Shown here piece after piece: positions 43,561 to 57,409 of a DNA stretch of 64,000 nucleotides. A model generated the notes under the pieces. It ran no database searches. It worked only from the letters and a program-made list of their open reading frames with translations, and had not been told where the DNA came from. The stretch is taken from the NCBI GenBank assembly GCA_039000515.1, contig JBCFYV010000012.1, positions 1,253,433 to 1,317,432 on the forward strand, given 5' to 3'. How positions within the stretch are numbered: position 1 is the stretch's first letter; every line of letters begins with the position of its first letter. Both the position numbers and the translations under genes were made by a program. The stretch comes from Timema cristinae (taxonomy: Eukaryota > Arthropoda > Insecta > Phasmatodea > Timematidae).

Positions 43561-44640
43561 TAATTTAATAACTAGGATTTGAACGCTTGTAGGTTATCAG
43601 GTTTGTACTATAGGCCCACTAGGCACGGGCACATTTTGGATAACATTATCTTTATTTTTACTTTAATATTGTTTTTATTAATTACATTTAAAAATTATTG
43701 ACTAACATTATCGGAATAGTTCAAGTTTAGGTCAGAACGACAATATTTATTTTTAAATAACTGTACTTTGCAATCGCTTTGTAACTGAGGTCAATCCCCC
43801 CCTTCTTCATAATGTTAATTTAAGCTACTGTAGGTCATGCACATTGTAAATGCCTGATTATTTTTCGTAGAAATATTTTCTTGAGTACTAACTCCTCCCC
43901 CCAACACTTATTTCCACCAAAACTTTCTAAAGCCCTTGACAAAAAAAAAAAAAAAAATTGGGGGAGGGTGCATATTATAATTGTGCCTAGGGGCGCAAAC
44001 ATTTTAAATCTGCCACTGGTGGGAGTAAGGGTCTCAAAGACAAAAATTGGATTCAAACTGTCTAAAAAGTTGGAAACCAATGTCTTATACCTCTTGATAA
44101 CAATGATTCAAATCCAGTTAACCTAGAGTGAGAGTTGGTTTGGTACAAGAGAATCAGGAATCACTAGAAACACACTCCTAGGCACAAATAACACTGTGCT
44201 TGTTTCACTTCACACAATATTTCATTTTGGTTCTTCTCAATGTTCCATAACTTATTACAAATTAAATGCTACAGTGTTCCAGAATGTTATGGTGCTAGAA
44301 TACCAACATAACAAATTTGAGGAAAGTAAATAGGCAGATGCAGTACTAGTAGCGCTAAGATACATTATGTTTAGCATGGGTATGTCAATATTCAGGTATT
44401 TATGTTATTTGGTTACTACAAATAATTAATAAATGAATATAAAAACAATGTAGCATTATGTTATATTTAATCCTCACTAGCCTACGATTATTATTATCAT
44501 TATTATTGGGAATATTTAATCAAAAAACAAGTTATTATTATGGTTAAAAAAAGTGCGATAGCTAGCAATTGGCCTTGTACTTGAGTGTGACTTTTGTCTT
44601 CGAAGAAAAGTATTAATATTAATATTTTTATTGAAAGTAT
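43561..44640. other. AT-rich, no gene seen
   Basis: A poly-A tract near 43940 and TTA/ATT-rich runs near 44485-44645 leading into SINE A. No coding signal. Confidence 0.45.
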
Positions 44641-44644
44641 TATT

Positions 44645-44915
44645 ATTATCACCGTGTCTTACTACCGGTTTGGGTTATACGCACTTACGCTTATGTGTAA
44701 TGGTAGGGTGATTGTGAGATGAAATGAAGGACCTACAGTTTAACGTGGGATCCGAACCACGGTGGAGGCCTGGCATTCCACACATTCACAAGTTGTGGTT
44801 AATACACATCTTGTCAGAGGTTAAGGAAGGGTTTGGCAATAAGATAAATCTGTGTCGGGAACTAGGATTAAACCCCGGACCCCAAGCACAGAAGTCTTAC
44901 ACCTAGACCACCCTT
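44645..44915 (-). mobile_element. SINE A, reverse
   Basis: Minus-strand SINE A: tRNA-like head near 44860-44915, body, mutated tail (CGTATAACCCAAACCGGTAG) and an (AAT)n-like end. Moderately diverged. Confidence 0.75.
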
Positions 44916-45090
44916 TATTTAAAGTAGAAACCAGTTCAACCATATAACCATTTTTGGGACTTATCAACTGACTAGATAATATATAGTGAACCTTCTATTC
45001 TGGGAGTAATATGGGCTACTATGGGAAATGAATTGAGTATTGTGAAACAGTTTATTACTCCCAGCACAAACAGGAGTAAAATTCCATGAA

Positions 45091-45466
45091 GTGCTGGCTT
45101 GTGATAGTGGTGTTTATCTCTGATTACATCAACGTGGCTTTAATAACAGATACATGCTGGCTTGTGATAGTGGTGTTTATCTCTGATTATATCAACGTGG
45201 CTTTAATAACAGATAATGCTGGCTTGTGATAGTGATGTTTATCTCTGATTATATAAATGTGGCTTTAATAACAGATACATGCTGGCTTGTGATAGAGATG
45301 TTTATCTCCTGATTACATCAAACGTGGCTTAATAAATAACAGATACATCGTGGCTTGTGATAGTGGTGTTTATCTCTGATTACATCAACGTGGCTTTAAT
45401 AACGATACATGATGGCTTGTGATAGTGATGTTTATCTCTGATTATATCAACGTGGCTGTAATAACT
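45091..45466. repeat. 63-bp minisatellite, six copies
   Basis: Units start near 45093, 45155, 45218, 45281, 45349 and 45411, each with GCTGGCTTGTGATAGTGGTG, TTTATCTCTGATTA and CAACGTGGCTTTAATAACAG. Sharp edges on both sides. Confidence 0.9.
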
Positions 45467-45699
45467 GCACTGTATTAGTACTGGGACCGGGTTCTAGGAA
45501 TAACAACTAAATAATCAATTTACAAACATGAACATGTATTTTGGTCTTAGCCGACTCATCGAACTCACTTCTAACACCAGCCTCACAATGCCATATTGCC
45601 AACTCAAACACATATAATATGAAATAATAAGAATCCATAATAGTAAATAGGATAATACAATTGCACCACATTAAAGATTCAGTCTCTCTGGAAGGCTTA

Positions 45700-46620
45700 T
45701 TCTCCTTTATGAATGGCGCAGGACATGGCCAGGTGGTGTCTCCAGAATTCCCACAGCAGTAGGTTGGATCAAAGATGATACAGGCCTTTGCTTAGCTAAT
45801 GTTGGAGATTGAATTTTTATTGGAAGTGGATTGTTCTGTGTTTCGAGGTTTCTTCTTTTTTGAGCTAATGAGTGTCTAGGAATTTCTAAAGGCAGAACCA
45901 AGAGTCATTATGTGGTGGCAAGAGCTTCAGTGGGTTGCGGTTCTTTGTTTGGCACATTACACCTTAGTTTCCTCAAAAGATCTGCAAGGAAAATTCATTC
46001 TTTTGTTTCATTACAGTAAATTAGGTACGTCACTTTACTGCATCTTTTAAGGACGACAACGATTGCCCATCTAAACTCATATCTGGCATCTTTAGTTTGA
46101 CGGTTTCTTGTGGGAAGGACTCTTTCTGTTGTTATTCTTGATGGATAGTTTGGTCGTAGCTTACTGAAGCTAGCTTTTAGCATGTGAAATCTTGTTTTGG
46201 GAGTGAACCACAGTAATAGTTCAACTGGACTCTTATCAATCACCATATTTGGGGTACTTCTACAGTGAAACAAGTTTATTAACAAAAGTTCAAGTATAAG
46301 ATCGAGGGCTTGGTATAACATCCTCCTCAATTTCCCTGTTACAATTTAAAACTTTTTACTGCACAACCATTTGATGAAGAATGATACAAGGGTGAGTTTA
46401 TTACCTAGATTTCTTTATTAAGGCAAAACTCAACAAATTCTTCTGCATTAAAAGGCAAACCATTATCAAACAATCACATTGGTCAAGCCTAATGCAGCAA
46501 CGCACTCTTAAGTTTGGATACCGTTTCTTGCACAGTAGCTCTTTTAACAATCCAAATTGAATAGCAATCAACAAGCATCAAGGTCATGTGATTTTGATAC
46601 TTCACATAATATATATAACG
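45700..46620 (-). pseudogene. Ty3/Gypsy pol integrase fragment
   Basis: Minus strand. Around 46557-46590 it encodes LMLVDCYSIWIVKRATVQ and around 46450-46475 FDNGLPFNAEEFVEFC, matching the first two acidic residues of the retroviral-type integrase core (D...D). Then 45995-46330 gives NLFHCRSTPNMVIDKSPVEL and LLWFTPKTRF, the usual sequence after the catalytic Glu. The C-terminal tail continues to about 45700 (RHSLAQKRRNLETQNN). It is split by stops and frameshifts, so inactive. No paired LTRs were recognised. Confidence 0.75.
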
Positions 46621-46639
46621 TTGATGGAATATTTTAATT

Positions 46640-47030
46640 TATAACTGTATGCCGACATTATCAGCGCCCATTTGTAATTAAAGGAAAAAGTTAGCTAGAT
46701 AGAACAAGATAGCAAATATAAGAATATCACGAAACTTTATTTAGGTATTAACAGATATAGGAAGAGTTATCAGCCTCGGCACAGACAAGGAAACAACAGA
46801 TACACAACCGTAAGGGAGATTTGCCGCGCCCCTCGAGTCAGGTACAACCTAAAATATTCAGTGATAAAGACAAGCTGAAAGCTAAGAGCTGCCCTCTCCG
46901 AGTCCAATAGTTCAGCATGTAGAAGTAATCCCTTACCCTGCCTCTCCACCCTTTCATTTCATCGATCAAAACTTTTCAAATATTTTTTGGAAATGTACTT
47001 TTAAATTAATTGTTAAATATTATGTGACCA
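46640..47030. other. No gene seen
   Basis: The more GC-rich 46760-46950 part could be the residue of an LTR or 5' region next to the Gypsy fragment, but no duplicate was found in this window. Confidence 0.3.
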
Positions 47031-47034
47031 GCTT

Positions 47035-47235
47035 CTGCGGTCACCATTCTTTAGGATTCACTTCTTCGTTAGACTGGACTGCACATAACTGGGATATCAG
47101 TGTTCGAATCCTGATTGGGTGTAATAAGAGTGTTTTGTCTTAGAATGTTTATAATTCTCTTTCTATGCAAATATGGGCACATTTCCCAAGAAATTACCTT
47201 CCTCATCCCTAATTTACATAATATATCAGTAGTTA
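47035..47235 (+). mobile_element. Degenerate SINE B-like copy
   Basis: Box B-like GTGTTCGAATCCTGATTGGG, then body-like TGCAAATATGGGCACATTTC and ACCTTCCTCATCCCTAAT. Strongly diverged; the tail is lost. Confidence 0.45.
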
Positions 47236-47796
47236 GAATTAAATACTTATGTTGTAAATGTTGCATTTATTTTTTTACATTTTGTTGTCAAATTAATATA
47301 AACAAAATATACAAGTGATATGCTACTTTATTAACTAAAGAATATATTTAAATGCATAGAAAATACAATGAAAAGAGTTTCCTAAGTATATCATTGTTTG
47401 GTATCGGTAATACCTTCTTATTTTAAACAATGGAATTATTATATTCAGTATTTTATGCTGACATGTAATGAGAGTTAACAAATATTTTTTAAATAAGTTT
47501 ATACTAAAATCAATCTAAAAATGAAGCTTAGTTCCTATAACGAGCTTTTAGGATTATACAACAAAAATATTATATTGTTTTGTCCAACTACACTCTTCCA
47601 ACACCTTCTCCTGTTTGTATGGAAAATGAAATATCTCTTAATATTAATAGAGGGGAAGAGAGATAATTTTTTTACAAGGAAAACTCTTTCAGTATTATAT
47701 TATTATACTATAAGAGAACAATATTTTCATACAATTAATAATAGCAGATTTTCTTAAAAAATAAATATTTATATCACAATAAAATAATAATAATAT

Positions 47797-48042
47797 TTAA
47801 CACCGCGTCTTACTACCCGTTCGGGTTATACGCTTTAAGTACTAATTACGCTAATGGATTAGGAATTGGGAAGGTTGAATTAGAAGAAGTGAACCCGCAT
47901 ATGCGTGGAAGGAGAGTGGAAAACCATTTAGGAAAAACAACCCCCAGTTCACCCGACCAAGATTCAAACCTTGATCTCCCCGTCCTCAGCAGTCGAGCTC
48001 AACACGACAAGCGTGTTGGCCAACTACGCCACCGAGGCGGGT
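47797..48042 (-). mobile_element. SINE B, complete, reverse
   Basis: Minus strand: head with box A-like GTAGTTGGCCAACACGCTTG, box B with one change, body, and shared tail CGTATAACCCGAACGGGTAG ending in AT-rich sequence. One of the best-preserved SINE B copies. Confidence 0.85.
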
Positions 48043-48049
48043 CACAATA

Positions 48050-51000
48050 AAATAGAGTTTAGTAAAGTGAGTGAAATTGTTGACAGTAAAAAGTATGTGA
48101 AAAAAATAACCTTAACTATTCCCAAATATTATTTTAATCACAGGTATAGTTATGTGTTTTGTATTAAAATTATCTACTAAACTGTAAAGACCAATTTCAG
48201 TTTATCTAGTTTGGACAGGCTTGAAACTAAAATTATGATCACTATCATCAAAAAATCAATACAATAGTAATATAGAAAAAAGATTTAAATGAAATTTGAT
48301 CAAGATATGTGTCGAACAAATTTGGACATTGGCATATTTCAAAATATTTTGGTCACTTTGATTTCATAATTTACTATATCAAGCTTTGACATATTTAGCT
48401 ATAGCGTTCTTGCTTTAATGGTGAACATCCAACTGTCATAATTTAAAAAGTTCCTTCATGTACAATCCTGAGCTAACCATGAATATCACAAACAAGTTAT
48501 GGCAATTAATAAATAAAAAATCTTAGAAAGAAAGAAATATTACCTAGTCTACAAACTGAGTGCACAAACGAACGCAATCATAGGACAGCCATCGCACTCC
48601 ATTGACAACACAAACTTTACCCAAGCACGGTCATAAAAACATATTTGAAAAACGAGCATCGCATTTCACCAAAGAGCACAAATTAAATAATAGCCTTGGT
48701 TACACAAACCTATTAAATATGAAGTATCATGATTTTACAAAGAGAATCATGGTCACCATGCTATGTCGCCTGAATCGGTTTATTTTAATTGTTTTGTCGC
48801 TCCTAGATATGTGATAATAGTTATGTATTTGCAAATCTAATGTCTCCACTATAAGATAGTCTTTAGTTTGTGTATTCACTTACTTTTAGTACTTTGAACT
48901 TTTTTCCTATGCCTTTACAAAGTTAATGTTCCACAATATCATGTTTTTTAGTTAAGGAAATTTTAGGAGCCCCTCCCATTTATTTCCCAGCAGAAAAATT
49001 TAGAATTCCAAACTTTCCAACTTTTATGGTTATGTGGGGTGCTCCTTTTTATCAACTTGGCGAATTTAAATTTCCTTTCATGCATAAAAGTAGATTTTCT
49101 TTTGGAAAGATGGCAATTTACTCTCATTTCCAACCCCCCCCCCCCCCTCCTCCTTAGCTCCCACAGTTCTAATTTGAAATTTTAGGACTTATTTGGTTAT
49201 CTTATATGATATTTTATGTGCCTACCAAATTTAAACCTAACCATTTGTTCAGACATCGTTCAGCTATCCGGGAAGGTCTATTGAATTACACGGCAATATT
49301 TCAAGTTTATACTTCTTGGAGAATTGTATTTGTATAGCTTTGGAAACATTTTGAAGGGACCATCTCTCCCTATTTTCAGCTTCTTCATTATGAAATAATT
49401 TAAGAATTCGGACCTTGATACTGTTTGAGTTGGTCCTTATACCCGCCTGACTAATGTCAATTGTCTAACACTTTGAGGAGTAGTTTAGTTTTTTAGTTTT
49501 ATAAATTTGAGACCCACTGTATCACCAGCCTCCTTAGATATAACTAATGTAGTGTATTTGAGTGGACCTTATATATGCTTGATGAATTACAGTTTAATAC
49601 CACACAGAAAAGTAGTTTATCCACTGGTTTTTGAACATTTTAGCCTCCCCCTCCCCATGGGATTTAACTTTTATTAACAGACAGAACCCATTTCAATGGC
49701 AGGATTCGCAAACGCACAGCCCGTTTGTCTGCAATATCTTTATGTTCCTATCTGATCTGCATTAATGTGCTCACACAAAATACAATAGTTTAGATTTAGT
49801 GTTTACTACATAATTGTGAATAACAGAAACCCTTAGAAATATTTAAAATCATGTATGTTTTTGTTTTAACTCTAAATTCTTGAGTGTCGGCATTTTAATT
49901 TACACCGGGAAAATACCGATTTTTGAATTACTTCAAATATACATTAATGATTTTAAAGCCATAGCATCAAATAGCTATTATAGACCTGCACTGGTGAGCA
50001 CGCAGTATGGTATCTAGCCTTCCTTTATCAAATAAAGTCATGTTTTGATAGGGTCATACACACATTAAAGGAAATTTAGAACTAAAATCTAAACTTTTTT
50101 ACTAATCAGAACTCCTGTCTTCATTTTGATGAAAACAATATTAAAAAAACTATTTCTTAAATAAATCGATATTTCTAAACGTCTTCAATTCTTCTCAGTG
50201 CTCCTTAACAATTATAATTAATGCAGCTGATAGCCAGCCAGAATGAAAAAAAAGAAAAGATAGAACCATTGTGTTTCAAGTTTTCTTTGTAATGTGTAGT
50301 CAGAGTAAACTTATTTGTGGGGCAGGATTAGGGTACTTAGGGACTAGGAGTGAGGTTAGAGACGGGGGAGGATGCTACCTGAAGCTTGCTCAGTGATAGC
50401 AGACGAGTTAACTTGAGCAGTTAAACTCAGTCTTTAGGGTATAAACTGTTAAACATATTTTTGGTCCATAATATAGCCTTCAAGTACAGAGAGTACCTGA
50501 GATAGTAGAGAAACCAAGGCTGAGGTGGTATAAGCATGTAATAAAAATAATACTTTGTTTTCAATTGTATCTGCAGTACATATTTTTAATCATTAAATAT
50601 GGCCCAGATAAGCACTATGTGCTTGTCGGCTGGTGCCTCACCATAAATGTCATACATACATGTAAGAGTGTAAATATTTAATAAATACATTTCATTCCTT
50701 TAAGTCTATTCTTACAACTAACATAATTCTAATAGTTAATTTAGTTCCTTAAATCTATTATATTTTCATATTTTATTTAATATTCAAAAACCAGTTGAGT
50801 CCATTTCATAGCTTATTTGTCATAATAGTCACTCTAGTATTATTATTTCATTAAGTATGTGAGCCAATTAGCCATTTTTTATTTATTTTTTACGTTTGAT
50901 ATTTTACCTATTCCCAAAAAGGTATCTGGTATCATGTTAAAAAGTGTTGCTATTATTATTTGCATGTGTTGTTTTTCGTATTTATTTATATATAAAGGTA

Positions 51001-51390
51001 TTTTGTACTGTCGTTTCCTGGTGTAGTGACTGTGAGCCTGTCTTACTTTATATGTTTATGAATAGTAGTACTGAATTATTATTTTATAGTTATACATGTT
51101 TTGTACTGTCGACGGTTTCCACTCCTTATTCATGACTTTGGTTCTATTGTTGTTTTCACTCATTACTTAAAGAACTTTAGTTTGAATATTTCTTAATCGA
51201 TTTAAATATAAATTCTGATTTTATCTATTCCCTGGCTTTTATTTATATCTAAGTTATCAATAGTGTATTTTATTTTGAATTTGGTGATTGTTTTGATTAT
51301 TCGTTTTGTCTAGTTGTATTACTTGGTTTTTGAATATTTTATAAAAATTATTTGCAATATTTTTAATTTTCTCAATTTTGCCTAAATTTG
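48050..51390. other. AT-rich intergenic, no gene seen
   Basis: A poly-C run at 49132-49147. Several short open frames without domains. The 3' part of the minus-strand LINE beginning at 52.26 kb may continue below 51.4 kb but is not recognisable. Confidence 0.45.
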
Positions 51391-51399
51391 TATTTATTA

Positions 51400-52260
51400 C
51401 TTCATCAATTGTCATTTTACTTTTTCTACCCAGAATTTAATTTAGTTTATATCATGTTTTCTTAATATTACTACTCACTTTGTTTAGTTAAGTTTGATAA
51501 TATAATTGTTTTTCCCAAACATTAATTTATTGACAAAGATTCTTTTTCTTTGGTACTATATTTTATAGGCATTAGCAGATGGGCAAACTTTTCCACTTAC
51601 TAAATAATTTATCTCTGTGGTGCATTTCTACAACAAAATCTGGTGTTATCCATTTCTTTTTATGCGTTTTCCAACAGGATTATATTAATATTTGAAGCTA
51701 TCATAAATGCCATTTAATATCTCAGCAATGTTTGCATATAATGATTCAACATATTTTCTTGAATTTAGTAATGCATCCCAATCAACGTTCTCAAGTTAAT
51801 TTTGACTAAATTCTTAACAAGTTTAGCCAATAAAATAGAGCTACTATTAGTTTTACACATAATTATTTTGGTTGGATTAAATTTATAATTCTACTATATA
51901 ACATAATGATCAGTAATTTTAATATTTATTATAATGCTTGTTATTTTTCTCGTTGTTCGAACATATATGTGATCCAGGCACGATTTAACCACCTTACTTT
52001 CCAATATTTCTTCCCTTGTAACTTTATTAATTGTACATTCTAATCCATGAGAAGCAAGCATATTGATTTAACTTTCTCTTGTGATGTCATTTGCATCTAA
52101 TATGTTCATATTTATATCGCCTACCAAAACTATTTGTTCATTTAATTATATCACTAATATTCTGAATAGAAGTGTACTTATCCCACTTTGCTGAACTATA
52201 GATACCTAGTATATTAATATTAATATTGGAGCTTTCACTCAACTTATTTCAATTTATTTA
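51400..52260 (-). pseudogene. LINE AP-endonuclease domain fragment
   Basis: On the minus strand, about 52130-52100 encodes VGDINMNILDAND, matching the G-D-F-N motif of apurinic-type LINE endonucleases. Following pieces are LASHGLECTINKVTREE and, near 51990-51950, SCLDHIYVRT, matching the S-x-x-D-H-I block with the catalytic D and H. Stops and small shifts break the frame. It belongs to the ORF2 of a CR1/Jockey-like non-LTR element. Any RT below 51.4 kb is too decayed to name. Confidence 0.7.
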
Positions 52261-52429
52261 TATTTGCAGAACATTTTTTATTTTCTAATGTTGTCTCAAG
52301 GCTATTTCTATAGTACATAATTAACCCCCCCACCCCCCTCCATAGCTATTGAGCCTTTTGTCCCAGCATTTATAATAACCATCAATATTATATTGATATA
52401 ATAATAATAATGGCCTTTTTATCTTTCAG

Positions 52430-52620
52430 AAATGTAATGTAATGTTATGAGGATGGGAAAGAAAATGTTGGAAATGAAGTATGTAGGAAAAAGATCGAAG
52501 TGGAGACCAAGAAAGAGATAAGAAGATCAGATAACAGGAAGTGTGCAAGTAAGAGAAGAGATTAAAGCAGAAAGAATGGAGGAAGGACAGAGGAGAGGAA
52601 GAAGAAAATAGCCTTCAAGT
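52430..52620 (+). pseudogene. LINE ORF2 C-terminal fragment
   Basis: The plus strand gives pieces such as VM.GWE, KYVGKRSK and W.PRKR..R, corresponding to the basic GKRPxGRPRxxW tail of a LINE ORF2, followed by a purine-rich GAAGAGG stretch. It resembles the reverse-oriented LINE end at 63.6-64.0 kb, but is older and frameshifted. Confidence 0.5.
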
Positions 52621-52629
52621 CTTAGGTCT

Positions 52630-54105
52630 CCTACAATTGTTTTTACAGATCAGAATAATGCTTATGAAAATAACAAAATTTACAAGGTTCTAGGTCCCAC
52701 ACATTAAAGTAAATAAATGACCCAAGCAGTATATTGTTTAAAATATTTGGTAATAAAAGTACAACAGACTTTCCGACTGTCAACAGCACTAAATATTCAT
52801 ATTACAGAAAGTTGCTGTGCACTTGTGCAAAACTGTATACTGAGGCAGCAAATTCTAGAACTACACAAATTAACTAACCCTAATTGTATCAAATTAGCAA
52901 ATAAACTCAAAATACAACAATTTGTGTAAATAAGATTAGGTTTTACTTGCTCATAAAAAATTATTATATTTAGACCCCACATGTGACAACTATTCAATGT
53001 GAGCTAAAGAGCCATCCAGACAACATCAGCTTATGGCTACAGTTCTGTATTAGATGTGACAACTTGCCTGCAATCAACCTCTCTACAGTGAAATATCTTC
53101 TTAAGAACTGTTCCCAGTCTAGAGAAAAGTCAGCCAGACACATCACAAATGCAGTGACTATATCACTACTTATAGATATGGTTATAATAAAGATGTATCT
53201 TATGAATGTTTCACAAATGAGTCAGTTACCAATATTGTTACTTGTTTCACGTGTCCACATACCATGACAGCTCATAAATATAAATATAATCTACACCAGA
53301 CATGACAAACTTGCTGGTTTGGACCTTATGATAAACCAACATACAATGCAGCCTTATTCTTTTAATGTTATAGAAATATATTTGTAATATTTGGGGAAAT
53401 CTGGCATATAAGGTCGGTATAACAAATTTTCACTCAGATTTCTTTGACTGGGATAAAGTTTAAAAAGTTGTTGATCCATATACCACATTAATGTGCAAGG
53501 TTTGGCAGCAATCACACATGTTAACAGTTATTTTCTCCCAGAATAAATTACCCAATAAGTCACAATTTAACAATCATAAAGTGTCTTCAGTACAAAATCT
53601 AAAAACATTTTTAAAGGTCTGAAAGATTAAATCCAAGGAAAGGGCAGTACACTTCATAACATTGACTCACTATGGCCCGCATTGGACGGCAAATGGTTGT
53701 AGGGAAAGAATATTTTCCATTGCGGTGTGCACCATAGGTCTCCCAGCTCCCTTACACCGGCTTCTGGACTTGGTTGTATTCAGGTATGTCTACTATCCTT
53801 CAACCATACCTGTTGGTCATTCTTATCACAAACATAATGGTTGGTATTTATCAGAAAATGAATGAAGAAAAATTAATTTTATTATTGAGTAAAAGCACAT
53901 TTTATATGACATAGGTGACTCAAATTATTTAAATAAGTTTGTGAAAGATAATATTTGGAAGACTATTGCAAATGGAGTGTACCAATTTAATGAGTAAATG
54001 TTTATTTTGTTTAACTACACATACATACATTGCTGGAATGTCAGCTCACTGATGCTACTGCCGTCAAGTGATAGTTATAATGTTGATTGTTGGACACAAT
54101 CATTT
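52630..54105. other. No supported gene
   Basis: Open frames 52983-53267 and 53662-53865 have no recognisable domains. No repeats were seen before the foldback-like element at 54113. Confidence 0.4.
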
Positions 54106-54112
54106 ATACCAC

Positions 54113-57100
54113 TTAAGGGCATTACTACCACTGGCAACTCTAGAGCTTCGCATGGATACGTGACTTGAGCTTTATTATGGTCGTGTACGTCAAGCAGCCT
54201 TGTTGTGTCGGCACAGAAGCACAGACGTAAGCTGATACTCTGTGGGTCAACTGTTTGAACTTAGTGTTTGATAATTTCGTTGGCTGGTCAGTGACGAAGC
54301 ATCAGAGTAGCAAGGGCTGGGAAGTGTTGATTAGCTTGCCAAAAGAGCAATACATTCAGTAGAGTCCTCTTGATTACATTTCTGGCTGGATATCCGTCAT
54401 TTACGTCGGTAGTTGGTCTATCATTATGAAAAGGTCAAGATTTTATGATTACAATCTTTGTTCTGGATTGTTCTGCGAAGATTTTAGTTTGTTCCGTTTT
54501 GATAAACCCACAAATGGTATGCCTATTATATTGGGGGGGTGAGGGACTTCACGGCCTATCATATACACTTTGGAAAATTGACATTTTCATGGTTGCGATA
54601 AGAGTTTGTTCCGAATTGTTCCGCAGAAAGTTTTGTTTGCTGTGTAATTGTTCTTGCACAAATAGGACATGAATTTGATACTTTCTTTACTTCATGGAAA
54701 CATCTCCCCCTCCCACTTTTAAAAATTCATGGTGTTTTGATTGCAATTGTTTGTTCCTCGCTTGTTCCGGATTGTTAGACACAATTTTTGTTTGTTCGGT
54801 TTTGAAAAACCCACAAATAGTATGTTTACATTGGGGAAAGAGGGGCCAACTTCATGGTAGCCCATTCTGATTTGAATAATATCGAGGCACTTATGTTAAA
54901 TTAGTATATTTGATAATCCATAAATACTCATACCTATTGTTTTTAATCAAATAGTTGTAGGAATGATAAGATGATGTTGAGAATTAACTATGTATCCTAT
55001 TTGTCATGTTTGTAAAATCCACATAACCAATTAGACGCTGAAATTAAACGGCGAAAAGTTGCGATGGGATGGGAATTTTTTTCAAGTAAATTTTTGTAAA
55101 TCAATATTATATTTACCAGAATGCAAGAGTTTAGTTATTAAAATAATTTATTGCATAGCTATTTTTATTTTCCATTTGTAAAGGCACGTATTTGATTTAG
55201 TCATGTGCATTCATTTAGATTTTTTGTTTAAATTCTTAGTTTGGTTTTTTTGGAAAATTTGTAGCTATTTTTTTGAATTTCAGGCTATTCTATAGATATT
55301 TTTAATCCCTTTTTTGGAAATTTATTCTAGGTCCTGTTAAGTAAACTTTGATTTGAAAAAATAATTTTTACTTTCGAGGAGTTTCTTAGTCTTCTTCCTA
55401 TGTGTCAAGAGTTGGAATAATTGACATTTCCTTCCAATCATGTTTCTTTGCAGTCAAAGGTACTATTTACATAATAACAGTAATAGTAGCAAACAAAAGG
55501 AGGGTGCGATGTATATATTTTAGGATAACCTAGTTATGAGCTCTCTTGTGGGGGTGGGGGAAGGAGGAGGTAAGATTTTGGGTATCTTTCGGTAATTTCA
55601 CAACTGCCCAAGTACATGAAACCAATATTTTGGGGCTTAGGAGAATGTGAGACCTAACAAAATACTTTTCTTTACTATGAGTTTTATGGCATGCAATAAG
55701 TTGTAGACCAAGATCTCCCTAGTTTTTTTTATTTCTGACTTTCTTCGCCATTTTATTGCTTTTTTGTGATAGTGAGTGAATCAAAGACAATATTTTCATA
55801 CCTTGACACAGAGGGTGGGACATTCTTTACTTGACACCCTGTGTTACTATACAGGTCGCACACACAAAAGGCCATCATCACTAGTGACAATAGTTTATTT
55901 AGCGTTTGTAGAAGGTCTAAGAAATAAAAAACTAAAATATAATGCACAGTAATCTGGAATAAACTAATAAAGTTATAAAATCAAAAATACAAATTTCGTT
56001 ATATTTTATCTAGTTGAGGTGAGGAAACGAAGCTTAGCATAGTGATAAGAATATTTTAATTTTAAAACTATCAACATGAAATAAATACATTTTTTAAAAG
56101 GAATTCAGAACAAAATAAAGATAAACATGTTAATGAACTCAAACAAAATAAAAACAATCTTTAAACAAAAAATGTTCATGTTTTGAAAGAATGTGAGAGA
56201 GCTACTATTAGAAAAAATTATCGAGGCCTTACAAAAGGAATAAATGGAAATCTCCGCAAAAAGATATCTAAAACTAACCAAGAACGTATTATTGTTTGCA
56301 AAGATAAAATACGACTTTTAAAAGTTGTATGTGTTCATGTGGAGAATATGGTTGCCATAAAGGAGTCAATCCACGCTCCTAGTGTAAATAAATCTTGTGT
56401 TGTCCTGCCAAAACGAAATATGAGTTTTTTTAGGAACCTTCCGGAACAAACGAAGAACAAATTACTGCAATCATAAAAATATGGATTTTTAAAAGATGGG
56501 GGAAAGGGGTCAACTTCATGGACGTGCAATGTAAACATACAATTTATGGGCGTATAAAGACATATCAAACTTTTTTTTCCAGAACAAACGAAGAACAAAT
56601 TATTGCAATCATAAAATTTATTTTTAAAATGTTTTTAGGGGGAGAAGATGGTGAGGCAGCTTCATGGAGATCCAAAGTAAACATATCATTTGTGAGAGTA
56701 TCAAAACGGAAAAAGTGATTATTTTTTTTGCGGAACTAACGAAGGAAACAGTATTGTAATCATAAAAGAATTGTTTTTAAATGGGAGAAGGGTGAAATCA
56801 CGGATGTCAAATGTTAAAGTATAGTTAATTTTGGGGACGTATCAAAACATGCTTTTTTAACAATTTGAAACAAATGATCGCAACCATAAACATTTCAATT
56901 CTCAAAAGTGAGGAGATATTGTAAAGTTGGCACTACCAATGTAAACATACATACCATTTGTGAGATTATCAAAACGGAACAAACGAAATTTTTGTTTGCC
57001 AATCCGAAACAAGCGAATGCAATAGTAAATACATGTATTTTTCAAAGTGGAGGGGCTACCGTAAAGTTGGCCCCTCACGAGTAAGCAAAGTGTCACAAGT

Positions 57101-57405
57101 TCATGTCTCATTTGTGCAAGAACAAATAAGGAACAAACAGCCTTTTTGTGGTATAAACCGGAACAAACGATTGGAAACCATAAAAATGCAATTTTTTCAA
57201 AGTGTGTGTGTGTGTGTGGGGAGGCCGGTTACCGGGAAGTTAGCCCCACTAATGTAGACATATAATTTGTGGGCCTATCAAAACAGAACGAAAATTTTCG
57301 TGGAACAAGTGAAAAACAAACGAATGCAATAAAAAAACTTGATTTTTTTAATTGGGGGGGGGGGGGGGGGGAACTTTGTGGACATATTTTTTTCATAGTT
57401 TGTAC
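54113..57405. mobile_element. TR-TIR foldback-like element, copy 2
   Basis: Second copy of the 14481-17785 element, in the same orientation and starting at the same TTAAGGGCATTACTACCACT. The left inverted array is uninterrupted (units near 54441, 54585, 54736, ~145-bp period). The core is 54870-56080. The right array runs to a poly-G tract at 57354-57371 and is longer than in copy 1, with extra units after 57130. One right unit present in copy 1 (16959-17094) is missing here, so unit number varies. No transposase was found; non-autonomous. Confidence 0.65.
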
Positions 57406-57409
57406 CTAC

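Noticed and set aside
46640..46960. Possible LTR next to the Gypsy integrase fragment
   Set aside because: No second copy, no TG...CA ends with duplication could be found in the window.
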